DNA from: Silanimonas sp.
GTDB taxonomy: Bacteria > Pseudomonadota > Gammaproteobacteria > Xanthomonadales > Xanthomonadaceae
Assembly: GCF_027531545.1 (NCBI RefSeq)
Contig: NZ_JAPZSC010000020.1
Coordinates: forward strand, 1-64,000
Direction of reading: 5' to 3'
Length of the DNA: 64,000 bases
The notes below the pieces were generated by a model. That model searched no databases, had not been told where the DNA came from, and was given only the letters and a program-made list of their open reading frames with translations. A program made the translations under genes and the position numbers. Below are positions 52,750 to 60,601 of the stretch, one piece after another (the stretch's first letter is position 1; each line of letters begins with the position of its first letter).

Positions 52750-55155
52750 ATGACCAAGCCGCCCACTTCGCGCAAAAACCACTACGTGCCCGAGTGGTAT
52801 CAGGCTGGCTTCTCCGTGGCCGGTACGCCGAACTGGCTGCTGGATCTCTCCCCCGCGCCGCTTCGCCCCGACGGCACGCCGATCGTGCGGGTGCCCCGCG
52901 CGCGGGCGCCGGCGAGCGCTTTCTGGGAGAGGGATCTGTACGTCACGCGGTTTGGCGAGCAGCTCAACGACCAAGTCGAAACGATTCTGTTCCAGGGCAT
53001 CGACGATAGCGGGGCCAACGCCGTGCGCGCCTACGTGCAAGGTGACGCGGTTCAGATGCACCATCGGTGCCAGCAGCTGTTCGATTACCTGGGTGCGCAG
53101 AAGCTGCGCACGCCAAAGGGCCTGGACTGGATTCGCAGCCGCTACCCGATGCTGGACCAAGTCGAGCTGCTGGTGGAAATGCAGCAGCTGCGGCAGATGT
53201 TCGGCACAGTCTGGGTGGAAGGCGTGCGCGAGATCGTAAGTGCCGAGGATGCGCAGGTGAAATTCATCGTCAGCGACCACCCGGTGATGACCTTCAACGC
53301 CGCCCTGGCCGCGATCCCCGGTGCGCTCAAGTACCCCAATGACGCGAGCATCCTGCTCAACGGCACTCAGACCGTTTTTGCGTTGGATGCCAATCACTGC
53401 CTGATCTTGACGCACGTACCATACGCGAAGGAACCGCAAGGGGTATGCCCCTTGCGAAAACGCATCAATGCTCGCCACTTCGGTCACACGATCATACGCA
53501 CCGATGCGCTGATCCGCGAGCGACGGCTGGGTAGCGACGAAGTCGTCGCGATCAACCACCTCCTCAAGCAAGGGGCGCATAACTACCTGGCCGCGGGCGA
53601 GCTCGAATGGTTGTATCCGGAGCGTATGGCGCCCTTCGATCTCACACGCACTACGCAGGTCTTACATCCACCGCAAAACAAGCTGTTCCAATTCGGCGGC
53701 GAGATGTATTTCGGCTTCGAGGACGGTCGCACCGGATACCGCGATCCATTTGGCCGTGGCTCCAAGGACCACGAATTCGTAGCCAAGGAGCCGCCGGCCC
53801 AGCTGCCGGCGCCAGAGGATGCTTGCCCTTGCGGAAACGGCGACAGCTTCGGCCATTGCTGCGCGAACGTGGACCCGGCGCAGCGCCCGCCTTGGGACGT
53901 GATGAGCCTGCGCGAGCGCACCTTGGCGCTGCAGCGCGCCACCAACGGCATCCTGGAGTTGGACGAACACACTGAGTGGATTGATGTGCGCCGCAATCTG
54001 TCCGATGACCAGGTCGTGCGCCTGCATCGCTTCTACCAGTTGCTGTGGCCAGAAGACACCGACCTGACCGAACTGCTGCCTCGGCCGGGCGACGGCAAGT
54101 CACGGGCCATCTACATGGGCTTGTCAGACCCGCGCACCATGGGTGAAAGCATCATCAGCTTGGTACCGCTGTTCGACCAAGTGCTGGTACTCAATCCGTT
54201 TCTCAACCCCCGCTACATCGCCCCGGACGCCAATCCGCTGCAGCACCCGGCGGCCCACAAGCAGCAGTTGCTCAAGAGCATCGCCTTTTTGTTCGAACTA
54301 GGAGCCTTGATCGAGGCCAACAAGGTCGTGCTGGTCCCGGATCCGGGCGATTTTAATGCCGCATTTCGCCAGTCCATGCACTCAATGGCCGAGCGACGAA
54401 CCGCCGGGTGGGAGATGAGTGAAGAGCATCTGGCCGAATTCCGGTGGCTAGGCGAAGACGACTTTCGCCGCTCGCTTCGGCAGTTGCCGCCAAAGGCCCT
54501 GGCCGAGCACTTGAAAGATGCTGGGCCCGAGCTTTCGGACGAGATGCTGGCCGAGATGGTTGACTACCTGCGTCAGGAAGCGGAAGACGATCCTCTGGCC
54601 CTTTTGCAACCGCTGCAGTCAGGAAAAGACAACGGGCATTTCGACATCCTCCGCGGAGTAAACCTGGAGCTGGCCCTGTATCTGGCGCAGGTCACGGGCG
54701 CGATACCGGTAACCGACAATGGCGCGCTATGGGAGCACCTGCACCTGCACACGCGCGCATCCCGCGACCTAGACGGGGAAGGAGAAAGGACCTGTTTCAT
54801 GACAGTGCCCTACCGCGGCTACCTGCACCCGGATGACGCCCTGGCCGCTTCAGGTCTGCCGTCAGCGCTCTTCCTTCGCAAGATCCTGCTGGCGACGCAG
54901 CTGCCTACCGAGGAGCAAGTCCCGGTGCCGACAAGACTGCAGGCCACCGGCGCCGTGTTCCAAGCGGCACCGCTGGACCTCGGCGCCGAAACTACTCACC
55001 CTGACTTGGTTGCGCCCATGCAGTTGACCTTCTCGATGCCCTCGGCAAGCTTCGCCTCGGCGACCGCTCAGCGCCTCAATGTTGCCTTTGGGCGCGACCA
55101 TGCGCCTCTTCGAATGCCGCTGGCGATCTTGCGACGAACAGTCTCGCCGACATGA
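52750..55155 (+). CDS. DUF4238 protein with central SEC-C zinc motif
   Basis: The protein has 801 residues. The N-terminal domain (about 8-290) begins RKNHYVPEWYQAGF, the hallmark of DUF4238, and includes FIVSDHPVMTF. A SEC-C motif, CPCGNGDSFGHCC, lies at 359-371 with all metal-binding Cys/His residues. The remaining 430 residues form a further large domain, not recognised. DUF4238 proteins are of unknown function and common in variable islands; SEC-C motifs mediate protein or nucleic-acid contacts. A fusion of the two is unusual. A GATACT box about 10 bases before the ATG suggests a leaderless transcript. It is a single gene, convergent with the HEPN gene. Confidence 0.85.
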   Translation: MTKPPTSRKNHYVPEWYQAGFSVAGTPNWLLDLSPAPLRPDGTPIVRVPRARAPASAFWERDLYVTRFGEQLNDQVETILFQGIDDSGANAVRAYVQGDAVQMHHRCQQLFDYLGAQKLRTPKGLDWIRSRYPMLDQVELLVEMQQLRQMFGTVWVEGVREIVSAEDAQVKFIVSDHPVMTFNAALAAIPGALKYPNDASILLNGTQTVFALDANHCLILTHVPYAKEPQGVCPLRKRINARHFGHTIIRTDALIRERRLGSDEVVAINHLLKQGAHNYLAAGELEWLYPERMAPFDLTRTTQVLHPPQNKLFQFGGEMYFGFEDGRTGYRDPFGRGSKDHEFVAKEPPAQLPAPEDACPCGNGDSFGHCCANVDPAQRPPWDVMSLRERTLALQRATNGILELDEHTEWIDVRRNLSDDQVVRLHRFYQLLWPEDTDLTELLPRPGDGKSRAIYMGLSDPRTMGESIISLVPLFDQVLVLNPFLNPRYIAPDANPLQHPAAHKQQLLKSIAFLFELGALIEANKVVLVPDPGDFNAAFRQSMHSMAERRTAGWEMSEEHLAEFRWLGEDDFRRSLRQLPPKALAEHLKDAGPELSDEMLAEMVDYLRQEAEDDPLALLQPLQSGKDNGHFDILRGVNLELALYLAQVTGAIPVTDNGALWEHLHLHTRASRDLDGEGERTCFMTVPYRGYLHPDDALAASGLPSALFLRKILLATQLPTEEQVPVPTRLQATGAVFQAAPLDLGAETTHPDLVAPMQLTFSMPSASFASATAQRLNVAFGRDHAPLRMPLAILRRTVSPT

Positions 55156-55207
55156 TCATGATAAGGAAGGCGACGCGGCCCACGATGGCCGAGTAACGCT
55201 AGCCTCG

Positions 55208-56005
55208 CTAATCCTTCGTTTTTGCTTCTTGGGCCAACGTAGCTGCGAGATGGGCGCGATATGCGTCAGCGAGCTTCTTTGGCATGAATATGTACTTCAG
55301 CAGCTCTTCCAACATCTGGGGATAGTGGGTCAGGTGCGGATTCTGCGCGTTGAGGTGACTCTTCACTGTGACCGTTGAACGCTTGCGCCCACTAAAGCAC
55401 GGGTTCTGCCACAACAAGGCTGCTCGGCTCGGATGGGAGCGTTTGGCAATAACGCTCTCGAGAAGTCCATTGTGAAGGCGGAACTTGTATCGCGGCTCTT
55501 TATTGCTGACCTTCAGGCGCTCGTGTGCCTCCTCTAGCAGCAATTGCTCATCGTTTGGCAGGACTTTGCCGAATACATATAGCACCTGGCAGTACCGACG
55601 CAGCTCCCATACAGTGAGGTCAAGGTCGATCAACACGTGCCCATACACGTGGAATGGCACATCTAAATAGCGGAACTCACCACAAGTGGCGATGAGGTCA
55701 ATAAACTTCTCGCTGCGCTTTGATAGGCAGATCTTGAACGGAAGCCCTCCTGTCAGTCGCATGGCTTCTTTGATGTCATGACCGACCTTAGTCGCTTTAA
55801 TCCGGTTGTAGAGCAAGATGGCTTTCAGGTACTTCTCTAGCGCTTGTTGAGACGACCAAAGGAACTGGGGAAACAACTCGTAACGGCACGCTAGCCTTGC
55901 GGCGATGTAGTCTCGGTCAGCTTGGTCGCGGAATGACTGAGTGGCGAAACTGTTGAGATACCGATCGAGCTTGTCCTCCTCATTTTGGTAGGGCGCGATG
56001 GACAT
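55208..56005 (-). CDS. HEPN-domain protein
   Basis: The protein has 265 residues. The N-terminal 165 residues form a helical HEPN-like domain: YIAARLACRYELFPQFLWSS, then QQALEKYLKAILLYN and VGHDIKEAMRLTGGLP with His76. HEPN proteins are often RNases or nucleotide-binding partners in toxin-antitoxin and defence loci; a clear catalytic Rx4-6H pair was not located here, so RNase activity is uncertain. The C-terminal 100 residues (PRYKFRLHNGLLESVIAKRSHP) are basic and unrecognised. It is convergent with the DUF4238 gene (52 bases between stops). No MNT-type partner gene adjoins. Confidence 0.78.
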   Translation of the reverse strand: MSIAPYQNEEDKLDRYLNSFATQSFRDQADRDYIAARLACRYELFPQFLWSSQQALEKYLKAILLYNRIKATKVGHDIKEAMRLTGGLPFKICLSKRSEKFIDLIATCGEFRYLDVPFHVYGHVLIDLDLTVWELRRYCQVLYVFGKVLPNDEQLLLEEAHERLKVSNKEPRYKFRLHNGLLESVIAKRSHPSRAALLWQNPCFSGRKRSTVTVKSHLNAQNPHLTHYPQMLEELLKYIFMPKKLADAYRAHLAATLAQEAKTKD

Positions 56006-56084
56006 AGCAGATACCCAAGTTGAGCGGAGACTGCTCTAGGGCAATCTTCTGGTCATGAACATTGATGATTGCATAGCGCGGGGG

Positions 56085-56151
56085 ATGTCCGCTTCGGGTC
56101 GATCTGAGTTGCCCAGTCACCAGGCAGAGCTTGGCCAGAAGCAGACGTTCG
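56085..56151 (+). repeat. Copy B of the ~70-bp palindromic repeat
   Basis: Left arm ATGTCCGCTTCGGGTCG and right arm CCAGAAGCAGACGTTCG are partly complementary (GTCYGCTTCNGG against CCNGAAGCRGAC), so it could fold into an imperfect hairpin. It lies in the 284-base gap before the secreted-protein gene at 56290. Confidence 0.65.
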
Positions 56152-56289
56152 TACGCTTTCGCAAAACCGGTTCCAGTTTCATCGGAGGCTGGAAGTTACG
56201 CTGCATAGACTTAGCGACGCTCTCCATTCTGGACTTGCCGGCCGATCGGCTCTGGGTCCCGCATGTCTGTCGACCGAACTGAGGAATTT

Positions 56290-57156
56290 ATGCGTTTTGC
56301 ACAGGTCATTCTTGCGATTCTTCTTGCAGCCTCCGGCGGCAAAGCCAATGCTTATCTCGACCTTGAGTGCGGCCATACTTTGGACTTCGAAAATCGCGAT
56401 CCATCGGCCGAGATCAATGACATTGCCCATTTGCGATCTACTGGAGTGAGGTCCATCAAGGAGTATTACCAGTGTGAAGTCGACGAGCGTACCTGTAAAA
56501 CCGGATGGTCGGAAAATCCTACAACTTACGATTTCGACAGAGCTGGGCGGCTGGTTTCAAGCCGCAAATCCTATGATTTGACGTCACGCACCTATCGGTA
56601 CGTTGGGGATAGTCGCTTTCCGTCCGAGTCACGGCAGGGCGAGCACCGAGAGATTTACGAGAGGACGCCGGACGGAACGCTCGTTGCCATAAGGTTCCCC
56701 CCGAGTGGGGAGCGACATCGCAAGCTTTGGAGCAAGCAGGGAGATACGCTGGTCGTGCAAAGCCCCGAAGGACAGAGAGAGTTCTACCAGCGCGCCTATT
56801 TGAACGGCCGGCATGCATGGGAGGTGTCTGAGGGGATGCCAACGCTCAATGGCTCGAGATCGCCGCGGACTCGGAGCGAGTGCGATTTCGCCACTCTGGA
56901 TTCGGGCCACCTGCAAATTGACACTTATGAGATGCGCGGCGGCTCTCGCGTATTGTCGAGCAGGGAGGTGTTGGACGAAAGAAGTCGACCGGTCTTCAAT
57001 TGGATGCTGAGCTTAAATCCGGAGCAGGCGAGCCGCAACCTAGGCATAGCAGTGAATCGGAGCTATCTCGATTTCGATGGCAAGGCCAACTGGACACGAA
57101 TGACGGTATGCAGGCCGGAGTGCGTGGAAGTAAAGCGCGACATCCAGTATTGGTAG
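56290..57156 (+). CDS. Secreted protein of unknown function
   Basis: The protein has 288 residues and was not recognised. A signal peptide (MRFAQVILAILLAASGGKANA) leads to a polar mature part with paired cysteines (CGH, YQCEVDERTC, CRPEC) and tracts such as YDFDRAGRLVSSRKSYD that resemble YD-repeat strands. GAGG about 8 bases before ATG 56290 decides this start over the one at 56263. AT-richer codons than the core genes fit acquisition. It is a single gene flanked by repeat copies B and D. Confidence 0.7.
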   Translation: MRFAQVILAILLAASGGKANAYLDLECGHTLDFENRDPSAEINDIAHLRSTGVRSIKEYYQCEVDERTCKTGWSENPTTYDFDRAGRLVSSRKSYDLTSRTYRYVGDSRFPSESRQGEHREIYERTPDGTLVAIRFPPSGERHRKLWSKQGDTLVVQSPEGQREFYQRAYLNGRHAWEVSEGMPTLNGSRSPRTRSECDFATLDSGHLQIDTYEMRGGSRVLSSREVLDERSRPVFNWMLSLNPEQASRNLGIAVNRSYLDFDGKANWTRMTVCRPECVEVKRDIQYW

Positions 57157-57608
57157 CTGCGGTCAGCTTTCTTCTCATCACGCCTTCGCTGTCTTCACCA
57201 CAAGTTCGCAAATACTTGGATGCGACCGTGGTCCTACACACTCCGTCATCGCGGTCCTGAGTAGCCGAGGTGCGATGGTCTTCTCTGGGTCGGTAGTGCC
57301 CGGTGGTTAGCGAGGCTCACATTGGCCAGCAGCAGACTTTTGCCTTCCGCGCTGCTCAAAACCGGCGAGGCGTCGCGTTGGCACGGTGACGACAAGCCGT
57401 CGAGCCTGGTGGTTCCCGATAGCCATCCCATGAATCAGATGGGGAATGGCGTTTGTAAACGCCTGTGTCCCAAGGGATGAAGTGTGAACTGCTGAGAATT
57501 CCCAACTCCTTCTCGAAGTCATCATTGGAAAATAGCTTCCCCAACCTGTGGCCTAGGAGGTTGGATGTTTTCCTTTCTTGAGTCGACCTTGGTTGGAATG
57601 GAAATCTA
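57157..57608 (+). repeat. Intergenic region holding diverged copy D of the palindromic repeat
   Basis: No credible gene was found in these 452 bases. Positions 57278-57344 contain GGGTCGGTAGTGCCC and TTGGCCAGCAGCAGACTT, in the same order as the arms of copies A-C but more diverged. The remainder shows no structure I can name; it probably contains the promoter of the gene at 57609. Confidence 0.5.
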
Positions 57609-58136
57609 ATGAAGTCCTTGATTGCGGCCATAGCACTGACACTCTCAGCAATCCTCTCCAGCGGCGCTTCGGTTGCTAGCGAAGTTCGAGCCGAGATCTT
57701 CGGCATCGCACTCGGAGGCCCCAAAGCCGAAGTAATCGAATTGCTTCGTTCACGAGGAGCCAATCCCCGGCGCATTGGTCGAGGCGAAGTTCCGCCTGGC
57801 GAGATTTACGGCGTGGATTCTTCGAAGCTTGATCTCGTTGGTTTGCGCGAAACGATTGTCCTCTTCGATAATCGGGGCAGCCTAGTCGGCGCCCTCCTCA
57901 TCGTGGACAAGACGTCGTTCGACGCCGTTCTTGCTGACCTTTCAGGCAAGTACGGTCGCCCGAGGGGAGAGCGGTCCTCGGCCGACGAGTATCGATTTAC
58001 CTTCTCTGTTGGCACTGACTCGATCTCGATCGACGCTAATCCGACCTCTCCTTCTCCGACCATGTCGATCTTCTGGCGCACGGCGGAGTACCAAGAGGGC
58101 CTTGACGCAAACCGGATGAGCCGACGGGGGCAGTGA
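57609..58136 (+). CDS. Small exported protein of unknown function
   Basis: The protein has 175 residues. A signal peptide (about 1-24, ending GASVAS) is followed by a compact domain starting EIFGIALGGPKAEVIELLRSRGA, then YGVDSSKLDLVGLRETIVLFDNRGSLVGALLIV and DAVLADLSGKYGRP. The pattern (a 'GI.LG' strand, a helix, paired strands, a 'L..KYG' helix) is seen in many small periplasmic proteins of unknown role. A loose TGGAA signal precedes the ATG. It lies between repeat copies D and C. Confidence 0.7.
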   Translation: MKSLIAAIALTLSAILSSGASVASEVRAEIFGIALGGPKAEVIELLRSRGANPRRIGRGEVPPGEIYGVDSSKLDLVGLRETIVLFDNRGSLVGALLIVDKTSFDAVLADLSGKYGRPRGERSSADEYRFTFSVGTDSISIDANPTSPSPTMSIFWRTAEYQEGLDANRMSRRGQ

Positions 58137-58554
58137 CTCGCTCAGCGAGTATCGAATCCAGGCACATGCTCCACCGTGCGGTGGTACTGTTCCGATGAGC
58201 AGTGCCTTTAGATGGAGCCAAGTGACGACTCGACATCTCCGTTGAACGGCCGCCAAGACCATTCGGCCTGACGACAAGACGACTTAACTCGACCAGAAGC
58301 GACTACTCGCCCCTTGCGTCTAGCTTTAAGTCCTTGCCCTGATCAAGACGTGGGCGCGGATCCCGATGTCCCCACGGTTCTGAATAGCAGGTCTGTTTGA
58401 AGGCCGATCGCTCAGTCGAATGACCGGTGTGGGTCGGCTTGAGCCAACCAGCCGTCGGGCCGAGTTCGGCCAGAAGTGGACGTTCGACACGCGGCACATG
58501 CTGCAAAGAGATTCCGCAGCCGGCATGCCATCCTCTACTTTGAAGAGCCGGGCT
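58137..58554 (+). repeat. Intergenic region holding copy C of the palindromic repeat
   Basis: These 418 bases between an exported-protein gene and the 3' end of the HNH-like gene have no convincing gene. Positions 58411-58486 carry a well-kept repeat: CTCAGTCGAATGACC, GGGTCGGCTTGAGCCAACC and CGGCCAGAAGTGGACGTTCG. It is the closest match to copy A. Confidence 0.6.
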
Positions 58555-59232
58555 TCACTTGACCGCAATGGCCTCAAGTTGCTCGTAGTAGCCGCTAATT
58601 GCGTCAACGAAGCCCTTCGCTGCCACGCTCTTCCTCTCCAGCGCTTCATGCGAAATTCTACGGCTATCAAGCTTTATCCAATCCCCGACCAAGTCATACA
58701 TGTGGATCTCGTATATCGCCAGTATCCCCGCGAGGTTGTTTGCGATGTGATCCTGCGTCTCACGGATGAAAGGATTGAAAGAACGGAGGTCGCTGACGTT
58801 CCAGGAGTCTTGCATTTCCGCTAGCGAGTCAAAAACATTGTGATCAATCTTGAATGCCAATTCTGACCGCTCGCCAAAGATGTAAGCGAACACGCGCGAG
58901 TAGTTGCGCAAGTACTTTCGTACGAGCTCGACTTCATCGTCGGAATAATCGCACGAGGCATATTTTTGGTAGAGCTTGTCGCGATATGTCCTTAGTTCAA
59001 TTTGCGTGTAGTTCTTGGTCTGACTAGTCCTCGAGTCGAACTTGTCATGATGCTCAAGGCATAGCCACGCGAGGTTTTCAAGGCGACTGTCTGAGTGATT
59101 CCCGTTCAGATGGGCTATCTGCCCAGGGCGCTCGGATTCATTGCCGTCAAGAAAAACGCAGAGTGGGCACCTTCTTCTACTCTTGATGGCTACGTCGGCT
59201 TGCACGGCAGCGTGTATGGGCTTTCTTGCCAA
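58555..59232 (-). CDS. HNH-endonuclease-like protein
   Basis: The protein has 225 residues. Its N-terminal 65 residues carry an HNH/zinc-finger arrangement: Cys22 and Cys25 (CPLC), His41 in QIAHLNG, Asn53 in LENLAWLCLEHH and His61-His62. This is the beta-beta-alpha metal site of HNH nucleases. The C-terminal 150 residues are helical (YSDDEVELVRKYLRNYSRVFAYIFGE onwards) and not recognised; they may be a sensor or partner-binding domain. It is a single gene pointing away from the PD-(D/E)XK-like gene's end, with codon use unlike the core. A defence nuclease is likely but inferred. Confidence 0.78.
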   Translation of the reverse strand: MARKPIHAAVQADVAIKSRRRCPLCVFLDGNESERPGQIAHLNGNHSDSRLENLAWLCLEHHDKFDSRTSQTKNYTQIELRTYRDKLYQKYASCDYSDDEVELVRKYLRNYSRVFAYIFGERSELAFKIDHNVFDSLAEMQDSWNVSDLRSFNPFIRETQDHIANNLAGILAIYEIHMYDLVGDWIKLDSRRISHEALERKSVAAKGFVDAISGYYEQLEAIAVK

Positions 59233-59360
59233 GGTTAATGTCCTTCTAAACGAGCCACTTCAGAGGCGTAGAAGCTAACGATTGATCTAAGTGGTTGCAT
59301 CAATCTTGGGGCGATTGGTCGACCCACTTGAGCGAGCAGTTGGGCGGATTGTCTAACGCC

Positions 59361-60131
59361 CTACAAACGTATCACCCCACCAAATCGACGAACTGGAAGT
59401 CGCGCCAGGTCAAGATCGTACTTGGCTCGTACGTACTCGAGAACGGCATCGCAATCACTCCTAGGTAAGTCGCAGTCCGCTATCAAGCACTCCAGGGCGG
59501 CCTCTTCTGCCTCAACGTCAACTACTGCATTTGGCCCAATGCTCGCGACAAGCGAAGAGGCTTTCAGTCTGCCATTTCGCGATGAATGGGGGTTGATGAG
59601 GAGGGAGTAGTTGATATTGTCGCGGTCGACTTGCCGCGAGACGATGGCAGCATCTAACTCGGCCCGATATCGCCAAAAGTCGCTTTCACCGAAAAAGTGA
59701 CATAGGTAAGACCTTCCGCCTGAGCCGCGATCAATTAGGTACTCAGAACCAAGCAGAGAATTCTGAACCTGCATTTGGTCAGATTCATCGTCGAAGCCCT
59801 CGCATTGAACCCACACGACTCGAAACGTCGTCTCCAGCTCCAGTCGCAGTTGGTGGGCGGCGTCGCGAACTACGGACTGGATTGCTGCGTCCCTAGTCAA
59901 GCCGAACGGAACGAGCTGGTGAATTGCACGCGGCCCGGATTCTGTGATGGCGTGAAGCACACGATCACTGTCCCGCTGCTTCAGCTCAATGGCATACGTT
60001 TCTGAGCCCCCGACGCTGCGCAAGTCGGGCGTTCTCGCGTTCGCCTGTGTAGGAACTCGTTCAACTTCTAAGCCAAATTGATGGAGAAGATGAATGGCAC
60101 AACGTGTAAATTCTTCCTCTGGCATCGGCAT
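59361..60131 (-). CDS. PD-(D/E)XK-like nuclease
   Basis: The protein has 256 residues. The segment TPDLRS (Asp36) followed by YAIELKQR (Glu49, Lys51) matches the core of PD-(D/E)XK nucleases, D-(x12)-E-x-K. The rest is mixed alpha/beta with FRVVWVQCEG as a further core strand, and no other domain was recognised. GAGG lies 8 bases before ATG 60131. It is transcribed with a small upstream frame (60061-60414) that it overlaps by 71 bases. A role as a defence or repair nuclease is inferred from motif and neighbourhood. Confidence 0.72.
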   Translation of the reverse strand: MPMPEEEFTRCAIHLLHQFGLEVERVPTQANARTPDLRSVGGSETYAIELKQRDSDRVLHAITESGPRAIHQLVPFGLTRDAAIQSVVRDAAHQLRLELETTFRVVWVQCEGFDDESDQMQVQNSLLGSEYLIDRGSGGRSYLCHFFGESDFWRYRAELDAAIVSRQVDRDNINYSLLINPHSSRNGRLKASSLVASIGPNAVVDVEAEEAALECLIADCDLPRSDCDAVLEYVRAKYDLDLARLPVRRFGGVIRL

Positions 60132-60414
60132 CTTGAAACCTCGCAGGAACTTCGAATCTCTGCTTCAAAGAACTGAACCACCTTTCTGCCCGCTGAGAGG
60201 CGAGGCGAGCCTGCCGCCTGGCGTCGGCCTCGTCAATGGCGAGGAGAGCGACGTCGCCAAACGAGGATTCGATTGGGTTTTGCCGCATCACCCGGCCAAA
60301 AGCGAGGAAATCGCATCGTGTGTGCATATCCAGTGCCGACTTGCCGGTAGATGCCAGGGCAGCGAGCTCGCCTCGCACACAATCGGACAATGAGGCGACC
60401 GCAAGTCTTCTCAT
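60061..60414 (-). CDS. Possible small protein preceding the PD-(D/E)XK-like gene
   Basis: This 117-residue frame starts MRRLAVASLSDCVRGELAAL and includes DVALLAIDEADARRQARLASQRAERWFSSLKQRF, a charged helical stretch that reads like real protein. Its last 24 codons overlap the nuclease gene in another frame, and no good ribosome site precedes its ATG. It could be a true partner with a coupled downstream gene, or the C-terminal part could be out of frame by error. Confidence 0.45.
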   Translation of the reverse strand: MRRLAVASLSDCVRGELAALASTGKSALDMHTRCDFLAFGRVMRQNPIESSFGDVALLAIDEADARRQARLASQRAERWFSSLKQRFEVPARFQDADARGRIYTLCHSSSPSIWLRS

Positions 60415-60601
60415 GACATATAGGCGTGCCCAGCAGGTTTGAGCCAGCGCTCTTCGTCCCGGCTTGAAACGAGCGGCTCCGTCAGGTCGGATTGCGGCAC
60501 GGCATTGTTATGTCATCACCTGCCACCAGGGGTAGTACGCTATCCCCTAGCTCTGGATCAACTAATCACGTTTTCCTCCCACTACAAGCCGGGGATTTTA
60601 G

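Noticed and set aside
59273-59351. Possible integron attC site: GCTAAC at the left, a CTAAGTGG/CCACTTGAG hairpin, and GTTGGGC at the right, with GTCTAAC nearby
   Set aside because: The 7-base core sites pair poorly, the other intergenic repeats do not share RYYYAAC...GTTRRRY ends, and no integrase is in view. The cassette-like layout is kept as a separate finding without calling an integron.
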